Source: Halodurantibacterium flavum (lineage in GTDB: Bacteria; Pseudomonadota; Alphaproteobacteria; Rhodobacterales; Rhodobacteraceae). From it: DNA of 64,000 nt. How positions within the stretch are numbered: the first letter of the stretch is position 1; each line of letters begins with the position of its first letter. The stretch is from NCBI RefSeq assembly GCF_042681825.1, contig NZ_JBHUGH010000002.1, positions 1-64,000 on the forward strand, written 5' to 3'. The position numbers and the translations under genes were made by a program. The notes below the pieces were generated by a model that worked only from the letters and a program-made list of their open reading frames with translations, ran no database searches and was not told the DNA's origin. This document shows, piece by piece, positions 1 to 8,345 of the stretch.

Positions 1-2
1 CG

Positions 3-377
3 GTCGAGACCTCGAACAAGCGCACCATCAAGCAGTTCATCCACCCGCTGGTGATGGAGAGCTGCCAGCTGGTGCTGGGCTACACGACGCTGGAGGACGG
101 CTCGGTCTGGAACACGATCCCGTCCCACGTGCATGACCGGCGGATGGAGGCCTATCTTTATCACGGCATGGCGCCGGAAGCCCGCGTGCTGCACCTGATG
201 GGCGAACCGCAGGAGACACGCCACCTGTTCGTCGCCAACGAGCAGGCGGTGCTGTCGCCGCCCTGGTCGATCCATTCGGGCGCGGGGATCGGCGGCTATA
301 CCTTCATCTGGGCGATGGCCGGCGACAATGTCGATTATACCGACATGGACTTCATCCAGCCGGGGGACCTGCGATGA
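3..377 (+). CDS. kduI: 5-dehydro-4-deoxy-D-glucuronate isomerase (KduI), 3' part
   Basis: C-terminal 124 residues of a cupin-fold isomerase that interconverts 5-keto-4-deoxyuronate and 3-deoxy-D-glycero-2,5-hexodiulosonate in pectin/uronate breakdown. The frame is open from the first bases, so the gene starts outside the window. The metal-site region typical of KduI is visible: IPSHVHDRRMEAYLY and the C-terminal tail YTDMDFIQPGDLR. The stop codon overlaps the kduD start (ATGA), so the two genes are translationally coupled. Family recognition is from sequence memory, and the order kduI-kduD is the classic one, which makes the call firm. Confidence 0.93.
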   Translation, partial: VETSNKRTIKQFIHPLVMESCQLVLGYTTLEDGSVWNTIPSHVHDRRMEAYLYHGMAPEARVLHLMGEPQETRHLFVANEQAVLSPPWSIHSGAGIGGYTFIWAMAGDNVDYTDMDFIQPGDLR

Positions 378-1099
378 GCCCCTTTTCGCTGGCGGGCCGC
401 ACCGCGCTGGTGACCGGCGCGAATACCGGCATCGGGCAGGCCATCGCGGTGGCGCTGGCGCAGGCGGGGGCCGAGGTGATCGCCAGCGGCCGGCGCGATT
501 GCGACGAGACGTTGGCGATGATGGGCTCCGGTCGCAGCCTGACGCTCGACTTCGCGGATCCGATGGCCGCGCGCGACGTCTTTGCCGCAGAACGGATCGA
601 CATTCTGGTGAACAATGCGGGCATCATCCGGCGCGAGGATGCGGTCGACTTCTCCGAGGCGGACTGGGACGCGGTGATGGACACGAACCTCAAGGCGCTG
701 TTCTTCACCTGCCAGGCCTTTGCGCGTGCCGCCCTGCCGCGCGGCATGGGCAAGATCGTCAACATCGCCTCGCTCCTGTCGTTTCAGGGGGGCATCCGCG
801 TCCCGTCCTACACCGCATCGAAACACGGGGTCGCGGGGCTGACCAAGCTGATGGCGAACGAATGGGCGGCCCGCGGGCTCAACGTCAACGCCATCGCGCC
901 GGGCTATATCGAGACGAACAACACCGAGGCGCTGCGCGCCGATCCCGCGCGGTCGAAGGCGATCCTCGACCGCATCCCCGCCGGCCGCTGGGGCCGCCCC
1001 GAGGACATCGCCCAGACCGCCGTGTTCCTCGCCGCCCCGGCCTCCGACTACATCAACGGCGCAATCCTAAATGTCGATGGAGGCTGGCTTGCCCGCTAG
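374..1099 (+). CDS. kduD: 2-dehydro-3-deoxy-D-gluconate 5-dehydrogenase (KduD)
   Basis: Short-chain dehydrogenase of 241 residues that reduces 3-deoxy-D-glycero-2,5-hexodiulosonate to 2-keto-3-deoxygluconate (KDG), the step after KduI. The N-terminal cofactor loop TGANTGIG, the NNAG motif and the catalytic Y-x3-K in SYTASKHG are all present, and the C-terminus GAILNVDGGWLAR is typical of KduD. Its start overlaps the kduI stop by 4 bases and its last 29 bases overlap the proposed uxuB start, so the four + strand genes form one operon. A generic SDR is possible from sequence alone, but the neighbour makes KduD the best call. Confidence 0.93.
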   Translation: MSPFSLAGRTALVTGANTGIGQAIAVALAQAGAEVIASGRRDCDETLAMMGSGRSLTLDFADPMAARDVFAAERIDILVNNAGIIRREDAVDFSEADWDAVMDTNLKALFFTCQAFARAALPRGMGKIVNIASLLSFQGGIRVPSYTASKHGVAGLTKLMANEWAARGLNVNAIAPGYIETNNTEALRADPARSKAILDRIPAGRWGRPEDIAQTAVFLAAPASDYINGAILNVDGGWLAR

Positions 1100-2507
1100 G
1101 TTGCACCGCACCCCGTCCGAGGCGCCCGCCGGCATTGTCCATCTGGGGCTTGGCGCGTTTTTCCGGGCCCATGGCGCCATCTATGTCGCGCAGGCGATGG
1201 CGGCCTCGGGCGGCGATTGGGGCATCATCGGCGTGTCGCTGCAATCGCCGGGCACGCGCGACCGGCTGGCGCCGCAGGGCTGGGCCTATACGGCGCTGGA
1301 ACTGGGGCCGAAGGGGGAGACCCCGCAGGTCGTGACCGTGCTGCGCGATGTGCTGGTCGCGCCCGAAGACCCCCAGGCGGTGCTTGATGCCATGGCCGCG
1401 CCAAGTGTGCGGATCGTCAGCCTGACGGTTACGGAAAAGGGATATTGCCACGAACCCTCGACCGGTCGGCTGAACGCCGATCATCCGGATATCCGCCATG
1501 ACCTGCAAAACCCGCTCCCGAAATCCGCGCCGGGCTTTCTGGTGCGGGCGTTGCAGGCGCGGCGGGCGGCGGGACTTGCGCCCTTTACCGTCCTTTGCTG
1601 CGACAACCTGCCGGAAAACGGCCATGTGGTGCAGGGGGTCGTGCTCGACCTCGCGCGGCTGATCGACCCGGGGCTTGCGGACTGGATCGCGGGGCAGGGG
1701 GCCTTTCCCTCGACCATGGTGGACCGGATCGTGCCCGCGACCACGCCCGCCGATATCGACCGGCTGGCGGCCCTGACCGGCGAGCGGGACGAGGCGCCGG
1801 TGATGCACGAACCCTTCCGCCAATGGGTGGTCGAGGACCGGTTCTGCGCCGGCCGCCCCGATCTGGGCGCCGTGGGGGTGCAGCTGGTCGCCGATGTGAC
1901 GCCCTACGAACACATGAAGCTCCGGATGCTCAACGGCGCCCATTCGAGCCTTGCCTATCTCGGCTATCTGGCCGGGCATGAGACGATTGCCGATACGGTC
2001 GCCGATCCGGTCTTTGCGGCTTTTGCCCAAAGGCTGTGGCGGGCCGAGATCATCCCCGCGCTGACCCCACCCCCGGGCGAGGATCTGGCCGCCTATGCCG
2101 GTGCACTGGCCGAACGCTTTGCCAACCCCGCGATCCGGCACCGCACCTGGCAGATCGCGATGGACGGAAGCCAGAAGCTGCCGCAGCGCATCCTTGGGAC
2201 CATCGCCGAGAACCGCGCGGCGGGGCGGCCCGTGCCGGGCCTGACGCTCGCCGTGGCGGCCTGGATGCGCTATGTCTCGGGCCGGGATGAAAAAGGCGCG
2301 CCGATCGAGGTCAAGGACCCGCTGGCCCCCCGTCTGGCTGCGCTCTGGCGGGACGATCCGGCGGAAACGGTTGCGGGATTTCTGGCGCTGGCCGAGGTCT
2401 TTCCCAAGGTGCTGCGCGAGGATGCGGGCTTTGCCGCCGATCTGACCGGGGCGCTGCGGGGTCTGATTGCAGACGGCGCTCGCGCCGGGGTCGCCGCCCA
2501 TGGCTGA
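1071..2507 (+). CDS. uxuB: Fructuronate reductase / mannitol dehydrogenase family (UxuB-like)
   Basis: 478-residue member of the long-chain polyol dehydrogenase family, expected to interconvert D-fructuronate and D-mannonate with NAD(H). The N-terminal nucleotide-binding segment GIVHLGLGAFFRAH, the central CCDNLPENG and the catalytic KLRMLNGAHS (Lys-x-x-x-x-Asn-x-x-His pattern) are visible. The start is uncertain: ATG at 1071 and ATG at 1077 both lie inside kduD and neither has a clear ribosome site. With uxuA and uxaA in the same locus the enzyme could act on fructuronate, tagaturonate or both; the sequence does not separate UxuB from UxaB. Confidence 0.85.
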   Translation: MSMEAGLPARLHRTPSEAPAGIVHLGLGAFFRAHGAIYVAQAMAASGGDWGIIGVSLQSPGTRDRLAPQGWAYTALELGPKGETPQVVTVLRDVLVAPEDPQAVLDAMAAPSVRIVSLTVTEKGYCHEPSTGRLNADHPDIRHDLQNPLPKSAPGFLVRALQARRAAGLAPFTVLCCDNLPENGHVVQGVVLDLARLIDPGLADWIAGQGAFPSTMVDRIVPATTPADIDRLAALTGERDEAPVMHEPFRQWVVEDRFCAGRPDLGAVGVQLVADVTPYEHMKLRMLNGAHSSLAYLGYLAGHETIADTVADPVFAAFAQRLWRAEIIPALTPPPGEDLAAYAGALAERFANPAIRHRTWQIAMDGSQKLPQRILGTIAENRAAGRPVPGLTLAVAAWMRYVSGRDEKGAPIEVKDPLAPRLAALWRDDPAETVAGFLALAEVFPKVLREDAGFAADLTGALRGLIADGARAGVAAHG

Positions 2508-3975
2508 GCCGCTGATCCTCGACCCTGCCGACAGCGTGGCGATCCTGACCGAACGGGGCGTGGCCCCCGCCGGGCACAAGATCGCCCGCCGGGCAATCGC
2601 TGCGGGCGAGGCGGTGGTGAAATTCGGCCAGATCATCGGCTATGCGACCGCGGACATCGCCCCCGGTGAACATGTGCACAGCCACAACCTCGCCTTCGGC
2701 GACCATGACCGCGCGTCCCGACCCGGCGCGGGGCTGGCGGCGGCCGAGGCGGTGCTGGCGCGCCATCGCGGCCCCGCCCTGCAGTTTCAGGGCTATCACC
2801 GCGCGGGCGGGCAGGTGGGCACCCGCAACTATATCGCGCTGGTGGCGACGGTGAATTGTTCCGCCACCGTGATCCGCATGGCGGCGCAGGAATTGCAGGC
2901 CGAGGGCGCGCTGGCCCCCTATCCGAATGTGGACGGGGTGGTGGCCTTTGCCCATGGCACCGGCTGCGGGATGGCCGATAGCGGGCCAGGGTTCCGCGCG
3001 CTGCAACGGGTGCTGACGGGCCATGCGGGCCACCCCAATGTTGGCGCGGCGCTGTTCGTCGGTCTGGGGTGCGAGGTGATGCAGATCGCCCGGATGAAGC
3101 AGGAACTGGGCGCGGCGGCGCGGTTTCACGGCCTTACCATTCAGGACAATGGCGGCACGCGCGCGACGATCGAGGCGATCAAGGCCCGCATCCGCCAGTT
3201 GCTGCCCGAGGTGAACACCGCCCGCCGTGCCACAGCCCCGGTCAGCGCGCTGCGGATCGGGTTGCAATGCGGCGGCTCGGACGGGTTTTCGGGGATCACC
3301 GCGAACCCCGCGCTGGGGGTGGCGAGCGACATGCTGGCGGCGCAGGGGGCCTCGGTCGTGCTGTCGGAAACGCCGGAAATCCACGGCGCGGAACGCCTGC
3401 TGATCGAACGCGCCGCCCGCCCCGAGATCGCGGAAAAGCTGATGGAACGTCTGCGCTGGTGGGAAGGCTACACGGCGATGAACGGCGCCTCACTCGATAA
3501 CAACCCTAGCCCGGGGAACAAGGCCGGGGGCCTGACCACGATCCTTGAAAAATCGCTGGGCGCGGTGGCCAAGGCCGGCGGCACGCCGCTGAACGCCGTT
3601 CTGGATTACGCGGAACCGATCACCGCGCCGGGGCTGAGTTTCATGGACACGCCCGGCTATGACCCCGTTTCGGCCACGGGTCAGATCGCGGGGGGTGCGC
3701 AGCTGATCGTCTTCACCACCGGGCGGGGGTCTGCCTTCGGCTCGAAACCCGCGCCCACGATCAAGCTTGCGACCAACGATGCGCTGTTCCGGGCGATGCG
3801 CGACGACATGGACCTGAACTGCGGCGACGTGCTGTCCGGCGTGCCGCTGGAGGAAAAGGGGCGCGAGATCGTCGATCTGATCCTGCGCACCGCCTCGGGT
3901 GAGGCGACGCGCAGCGAGGCGCTGGGGCTGGGCGATAACGAGTTCCTGCCCTGGCAGATCGGCGCGGTTGTCTGA
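2500..3975 (+). CDS. uxaA: Altronate dehydratase (UxaA)
   Basis: 491-residue dehydratase that turns D-altronate into 2-keto-3-deoxygluconate in the galacturonate branch. The N-terminal ~90 residues form the small SAF-type domain (LILDPADSVAIL through VHSHNLAFGDH). The rest is the D-galactarate dehydratase/altronate hydrolase core, with GTRNYIALVATVNCS, FAHGTGCG, GLQCGGSDGFSG and the Cys of MDLNCGD near the C-terminus. I chose ATG 2500, which overlaps the uxuB stop in ATGGCTGA, over an upstream TTG. Its stop lies 4 bases from the convergent kdgK stop. Length is normal for the family. Confidence 0.93.
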   Translation: MAEPLILDPADSVAILTERGVAPAGHKIARRAIAAGEAVVKFGQIIGYATADIAPGEHVHSHNLAFGDHDRASRPGAGLAAAEAVLARHRGPALQFQGYHRAGGQVGTRNYIALVATVNCSATVIRMAAQELQAEGALAPYPNVDGVVAFAHGTGCGMADSGPGFRALQRVLTGHAGHPNVGAALFVGLGCEVMQIARMKQELGAAARFHGLTIQDNGGTRATIEAIKARIRQLLPEVNTARRATAPVSALRIGLQCGGSDGFSGITANPALGVASDMLAAQGASVVLSETPEIHGAERLLIERAARPEIAEKLMERLRWWEGYTAMNGASLDNNPSPGNKAGGLTTILEKSLGAVAKAGGTPLNAVLDYAEPITAPGLSFMDTPGYDPVSATGQIAGGAQLIVFTTGRGSAFGSKPAPTIKLATNDALFRAMRDDMDLNCGDVLSGVPLEEKGREIVDLILRTASGEATRSEALGLGDNEFLPWQIGAVV

Positions 3976-3979
3976 CGCC

Positions 3980-4876
3980 TCAGACCGCGTCCGGCACCAG
4001 CGCCCCGCGATGGGCGATGACCCGGCGGCTGAGACTGTGCGCCGCGCGGATCGCATCGACCGGGGTCTGGCCGTCCAGCCGCGCCGCGATGTAGCCCGCG
4101 TTGAAACTGTCGCCCGCCGCGGTGCTGTCGATGGGCCGTTCGCGGGGCAGGTCGCCGACCGTCCCATCCCCGTCGCGCCCGCCAAAGGCCACCGGGCCGC
4201 CGCCGTTCTTGACCACGACATGGCCCGCCCCCGCGCCCAGATAGCGCGCGATGGTGGCGGCCGCGTCGGCATCGCCGAAATGCACCGCCTCATCGTCAAA
4301 GCTCGGCAGGACCAGATCCGCGAGGGCGGCCATGCGCATGATCTCGGTGCACATCACATCCGTCCCGGGCCAGAGCCGGGGCCGCAAGTTCGGGTCAAAG
4401 ACGATGGTGCAGCCCGCATCCTGCGCCGCCGCCAGCGCCGCAAGCAGCGCGTCGCGCCCCGCCTGCGGCAGGATCGCCAGCGTGATCCCCGACAGATAGG
4501 CCAGATCGCAATCGGCCAGCGCCGCGGCCAGCAGGCCGGGGTCGTCCGCCAGCCGCTTGGCGGCGGATGTGTCGCGCCAATAGCTGAAGCTGCGTTCGCC
4601 CTCGGTCAGGGTGATCGCGTAAAGGCCGATTTCGCGCGTGGGGTCCTCGGCCAGATGGGTGGTGTCGATCCCGGCCTCCTCCATGAAGCGGCGGGCATGG
4701 CGGGAAAACTCGCCCGTCCCCACACGCGACAGATACCCCACGCGATGCAGCGGCCCCAGCAGGCGGCGCAGATACCAAGCCGTGTTCAGCGTATCCCCCG
4801 CGATTCCAAGCCGCCAGAGATCGCCCTCGGCCGAAAGCTCGACCATAGCCTCGCCGATGCAGAGGATCCGGGTCAT
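3980..4876 (-). CDS. kdgK: 2-keto-3-deoxygluconate kinase (KdgK), PfkB family
   Basis: 298-residue ribokinase/PfkB-family sugar kinase. The N-terminus ILCIGEAMVEL and the C-terminal anion-hole/catalytic motif DSTAAGDSFNAGY are the two PfkB signatures. In this locus the substrate is most likely KDG, the common product of KduD, UxaA and UxuA, phosphorylated to KDPG for Entner-Doudoroff cleavage. Its ATG overlaps the uxuA stop (ATGA), so uxuA-kdgK is one minus-strand operon that converges on uxaA. No KDPG aldolase gene is inside the window. Confidence 0.88.
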   Translation of the reverse strand: MTRILCIGEAMVELSAEGDLWRLGIAGDTLNTAWYLRRLLGPLHRVGYLSRVGTGEFSRHARRFMEEAGIDTTHLAEDPTREIGLYAITLTEGERSFSYWRDTSAAKRLADDPGLLAAALADCDLAYLSGITLAILPQAGRDALLAALAAAQDAGCTIVFDPNLRPRLWPGTDVMCTEIMRMAALADLVLPSFDDEAVHFGDADAAATIARYLGAGAGHVVVKNGGGPVAFGGRDGDGTVGDLPRERPIDSTAAGDSFNAGYIAARLDGQTPVDAIRAAHSLSRRVIAHRGALVPDAV

Positions 4877-6084
4877 GCGCCGAAACCCGCGTGACGCAGG
4901 CCCAGCTCGACCCCGCGCAACTCGGCCAGCCCCTTGAGCCGCCCGATCGCCGGATAGCCCGGCTGCCCGCCCCGGCCGATATCGTCAAGGATGTCCTGCC
5001 CGTGATCGGGGCGCATCGGGATCTGCCAGTCGTCGCGGCCCGCAGCCTTGCGCCGGGCCTCCTCCTCGAGGATCGCGGCGATCAGGGCGGCCATGTCGGT
5101 CTGCCCGCCCAGATGTTCGTCCTCGAAGAACGAGGCCGGGATCGTATCGCTGTCGCGGCGCACATTGCGCAGATGCAGGAAATGCACCCGGTCGCCCAGC
5201 CGGCGCATCATGCCCGGCAGGTCGTTGTCATGCCGCGCCCCCAGCGAGCCGGAGCAGAGCGTGATGCCGTTCGCGGGCAGGTCCACGGCGGCCATACGTT
5301 CCGCATAATCCGCCTCGGTCGACATGATGCGCGGCAGGCCCAGCAGGGGGAAGGGCGGGTCATCCGGGTGGCAGCAAAGCCGCATCCCCAGATCCTGCGC
5401 CACAGGCGCCACCTGTTCCAGAAAGTCGTTGAAGTTGCGCCGCAACACCGCATCCGTCACCGGCACATAGGTCGCGAGCAGGTCGCGCAGATCGGCCGTC
5501 GTCAGCCGCTCGGCGGCGCCCGGCAGACCGAAGACGATATTGGCGGCCAGCGCCTCGCGCGCCGCGTCGGTCATCGCGGCAAAGCGGCGGGCCGCCTCTT
5601 CCCGCAGGTCCTCGGGGAAATCTTCGGCGGCGCCGGGGCGGGCCAGGATATGGATGTCGAAGGCCGCGAAATCGGCAAGGTCAAAGCGCATGCAGCGGGC
5701 GCCGGTGGGCCGCGCCCAGGTCAGATCGGTGCGCGTCCAGTCGAGCACCGGCATGAAGTTGTAGCAGATCACCCGCAGCCCGGCCGCGTGCAGGTGATGA
5801 AGCGATTGGTTCCACGCCGCGACATGCTCGCGCCAGTCGCCGGTCTGGGTCTTGATCGCCTCGCTGACCGGCAGGCTTTCGACCACCTCCCACTTCAGGC
5901 CCGAGGGTCTGCCGTCGCGCATCGTCGCGATATCCGACTGGCGGCGGGCGATTTCCTCGGGCGTCCAGACCGCGCCGGTCGGAACGTGATGCAGCGCGCT
6001 GACGACGCCCTGCACCCCTGCCTGAAGCATCGTGTCCACCGAAACCGGGTCCGCCGGCCCGAACCATCGCCATGTCTGTCGCAT
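4873..6084 (-). CDS. uxuA: Mannonate dehydratase (UxuA)
   Basis: 403-residue enzyme that dehydrates D-mannonate to KDG in the glucuronate branch. The family N-terminus MRQTWRWFGPADPVSV starts at ATG 6084; LHHVPTGAVW, VICYNFMPVLDWTRTDL, CCHPDDPP and FLHLRNVRRD (metal-binding Cys/His segments) follow. A longer frame begins at 6150, but those extra 22 residues are not family-like, a candidate operator (6142-6157) lies across that start, and a GGATGAGG ribosome site precedes 6084. First gene of a two-gene operon with kdgK. Confidence 0.93.
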   Translation of the reverse strand: MRQTWRWFGPADPVSVDTMLQAGVQGVVSALHHVPTGAVWTPEEIARRQSDIATMRDGRPSGLKWEVVESLPVSEAIKTQTGDWREHVAAWNQSLHHLHAAGLRVICYNFMPVLDWTRTDLTWARPTGARCMRFDLADFAAFDIHILARPGAAEDFPEDLREEAARRFAAMTDAAREALAANIVFGLPGAAERLTTADLRDLLATYVPVTDAVLRRNFNDFLEQVAPVAQDLGMRLCCHPDDPPFPLLGLPRIMSTEADYAERMAAVDLPANGITLCSGSLGARHDNDLPGMMRRLGDRVHFLHLRNVRRDSDTIPASFFEDEHLGGQTDMAALIAAILEEEARRKAAGRDDWQIPMRPDHGQDILDDIGRGGQPGYPAIGRLKGLAELRGVELGLRHAGFGA

Positions 6085-6141
6085 CTGCGCCTCATCCAAG
6101 GGGCCACGGGGTCGCGCCCCGCCTTGGAGGGAGATATAGCA

Positions 6142-6157
6142 TACTAACATATCAGTA
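6142..6157. promoter_or_regulatory. Candidate uronate-regulator operator upstream of uxuA
   Basis: Imperfect 16-base palindrome TACTgAtATgTtAGTA (minus-strand reading; 12 of 16 positions symmetric) in an AT-rich patch, about 60 bases before the uxuA start. It overlaps a -10-like TATGCT at the same place. A repressor bound here would block uxuA-kdgK. No regulator gene is in the window next to it, so the binding protein (GntR or LacI type) is only inferred. Confidence 0.4.
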
Positions 6158-6418
6158 AAGCGGGAGTTGTGGGCGGGGGTTCATTCCGGCGGATCAGGGC
6201 GGCTGGGCGACAGCAGTCAAGACATGGCGGCCTACTTTACCGCCTGTCTGTGCCTGTGTGGGCCCGTATGGGCGGTGTCGCGATAGCCCTCTGTCCCTTC
6301 CTTCAGTGTCCCTTCAGACGGCGCCCGGATCAGGTCGCGTCGACCCGCCACGGCGACGAATTCGATCCCGTTCAATCCGGTCATGGACACCCACTTTGCC
6401 GGTCCGCGCCGGTTTGTG
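6158..6418. other. Intergenic spacer, no gene seen
   Basis: Spacer between the uxuA promoter side and the 3' end of mgtE. I see no plausible ribosome site plus start, no family-like translation and no repeat. Frames that stay open here read as arginine/proline-rich shadow sequence. Confidence 0.5.
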
Positions 6419-6440
6419 GCTGGCCGCTGTTACGGCCAGC
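6419..6440 (-). terminator. Hairpin downstream of mgtE
   Basis: Perfect 8-bp stem GCTGGCCG / CGGCCAGC with a 6-base loop, 27 bases past the mgtE stop on the minus strand. There is no T run after it (minus strand continues CACAAACC), so it is either a weak intrinsic terminator or an mRNA 3'-end stabiliser. Confidence 0.45.
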
Positions 6441-6467
6441 CTGACGTTTCCGCGTGGCAGGGAGGGC

Positions 6468-7829
6468 TCAGATACCCGCCGCGGTAAGGTCCAGCATCCA
6501 GGTCGCCATGGCGAAATAGATCACCACCCCGATCGCATCGGCCAGCGACGTGATCAGCGGCGCCGAAGCCGCAGCCGGATCAAGCTTGAGCCGGTTGAGG
6601 AGAAACGGCAGCGACATGCCGATCAGGCTGCCGATGAGCACGATGATGACCATGGTCAGGGCCACGACCATCGCAATCTCCGGCCCGCCCCGGAAGACGC
6701 CGATCACCGAAACCGCCGCCGCCATCGTCAGGCCCAGGCCGCCGGCCACCAGAACCTCGCGTCCCAGCATCCGGCCCCAGTCCGACATCCGCACATCCCC
6801 CGTCGCCAGCGCCCGCACCATCAACGTGGCCGATTGCGACCCGGCATTGCCGCCCGAATCCACCAGCAACGGCAGGAAGAACACCAGTGCGACATAGGCC
6901 GCGATCGTATCCTCGAAATAGGCGATACCGGCCCCGGAAAAGATGTTGCCGAAGACCAGGATCACCAGCCACGGCACCCGCTTGCGATAGAGCAACCCCA
7001 CAGAGGCCTGCAGCATGTTCGTGCCAAGTCCCGCCACGGCCGAGGTCTTGACGAAGCTGATATCCGTCTCTTCCTTCTGCACGTCCAGCGCATCGTCATA
7101 GGTGACGATCCCGGCAAGCCGGCCCTCCTCATCCAGCACGGGAAGCGCCAGAAGGTCGTATTTCGCGATCAGCTCCACCGCCTTTTGCCGCTTGTCCGCC
7201 GCGCGAAGCGACGGCGCGTCCCGGCGCATCACCTCGCTCACTGCGGCATCGTCCCGCGCCACGATCAGATCGCGCAGCGACACCACCCCCACCAGCCGCC
7301 GGTCTTCGTCCACGACATAGGAGTGATAGATCGTCTCGGCATCAGGGGCCACAAGCCGCAGATGGGCCACCGCCTCTACCGTCGTCAGATGCGGTGGTAG
7401 CGTTGCGTAGTCCGAGGTCATTACAGAACCGACCGTGCCCTCCGGCCAGCCCGACAGCCGGATCAGATCGTCCCGCTCGGCCTGCGCCAGCCCGGGAAGC
7501 AGCACGTTGCGCTGCGCCTCGTCCAGATCGGTGAACAGGTCGGCACGTTCATCATGGGGCATCCGCCCGAAGATGCGCGCCAGTTCGCGACGGTCGAGGG
7601 CCCGCGCGAGATCGACCTGAAGGTCGTGGTCGAAATATCCGAAAAGCGTGGCCTGCTTGTCCTCGGCAAGACACAGAAGAACCCTGGCGATATCGGCGAC
7701 AGGCAGGTTGCCGACGATCCCGACAATATCGGCAGGATGTTCGTCGCGCAGGGCGATCGAAACGGATTTCAGGTCGTTTGCGCGCAGAAAGCGGCTCACC
7801 GCCTGCGCATTGATGGTCGCAGTTGTCAT
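6468..7829 (-). CDS. mgtE: Magnesium transporter MgtE
   Basis: 453-residue inner-membrane Mg2+ channel. Order of domains: N-terminal MgtE superhelical domain (about residues 1-130), two CBS domains (about 135-260; MTSDYATLPPHLTTVEA and MRRDAPSLRAADKRQ begin them), then five membrane segments from about 285. The pore-region signature SGGNAGSQSATLMVRALATGD and the last-helix ion-site motif ITSLADAIGVVIYF are intact. The ATG is preceded by GGAGA. The gene stands alone on its strand, with more than 500 bases of untranslated sequence upstream. Confidence 0.96.
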   Translation of the reverse strand: MTTATINAQAVSRFLRANDLKSVSIALRDEHPADIVGIVGNLPVADIARVLLCLAEDKQATLFGYFDHDLQVDLARALDRRELARIFGRMPHDERADLFTDLDEAQRNVLLPGLAQAERDDLIRLSGWPEGTVGSVMTSDYATLPPHLTTVEAVAHLRLVAPDAETIYHSYVVDEDRRLVGVVSLRDLIVARDDAAVSEVMRRDAPSLRAADKRQKAVELIAKYDLLALPVLDEEGRLAGIVTYDDALDVQKEETDISFVKTSAVAGLGTNMLQASVGLLYRKRVPWLVILVFGNIFSGAGIAYFEDTIAAYVALVFFLPLLVDSGGNAGSQSATLMVRALATGDVRMSDWGRMLGREVLVAGGLGLTMAAAVSVIGVFRGGPEIAMVVALTMVIIVLIGSLIGMSLPFLLNRLKLDPAAASAPLITSLADAIGVVIYFAMATWMLDLTAAGI

Positions 7830-7847
7830 CGGTCTGTCTCCGACTGA

Positions 7848-7861
7848 GGGCCCGAAGGCCC
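7848..7861 (-). promoter_or_regulatory. UUCG-tetraloop hairpin in the mgtE leader
   Basis: The mgtE leader contains GGGCC-UUCG-GGCCC, a 5-bp G/C stem closed by a C(UUCG)G tetraloop, ending about 18 bases before the start codon. Such a stable hairpin next to the ribosome site could affect translation or RNA stability. It is not a known Mg riboswitch by sequence. Confidence 0.35.
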
Positions 7862-8345
7862 CCCGCGCGACCCTGGGCCGCCCGACTGACCGTCAGACCG
7901 TTGTGTTCGAGGGCGAGAGTTTGCCGGCCACAGGACGCGCGAAGCGACATGCGGCCATGCATCTACTTCCGTCTTCCAATATGGCCTCCATTGATGCGCC
8001 GGGGATCCGGCGCGGTGAACGGGTGCCGCGTAAAATGGCACGCCGCGCATGTCAAGGCTTGCAGAAGGGAGGCCGGACCAGAGATTTCCGTTGCCGTCCT
8101 CGCTCGATAAAGGGCGGGAGGGGGTGACACCCTTGGCGCAGCTCCCGACGCTGTTCCGACCGCGCCCGACGGGCGTCGCGGTGCCTGCCACCCCGGCCAG
8201 GGACGTGTTCGTCCCGCGTCCCGACCCATGTCGCGGGAGGCTGGCGCAAGCGGGCTTCATCATCCCGATTTTCCCTCTCGAGTTGTGCGTGTCGTCCCGG
8301 CGCAGCAAGCTGTGCTGCCCGTTCGCTGTGGTGACCGTCGCCCGC
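7862..8345. other. Long intergenic region with several inverted repeats
   Basis: No coding sequence recognised in about 480 bases between mgtE and the glucoamylase gene. It holds at least two GC-rich inverted repeats: ACCGCG (8159-8164) with CGCGGT (8177-8182), and TCCCGCG (8212-8218) with CGCGGGA (8232-8238). The second could terminate the glucoamylase operon. The mgtE promoter must lie in the part nearer 7900, but I cannot place its boxes. Confidence 0.4.

Noticed and set aside
6085..6150. Upstream extension of uxuA to 6150
   Set aside because: The extra residues are not UxuA-like, and the palindrome 6142-6157 overlaps that start codon.
7862..8345. Known Mg riboswitch upstream of mgtE
   Set aside because: No recognisable M-box or other leader consensus in the sequence; only short hairpins.
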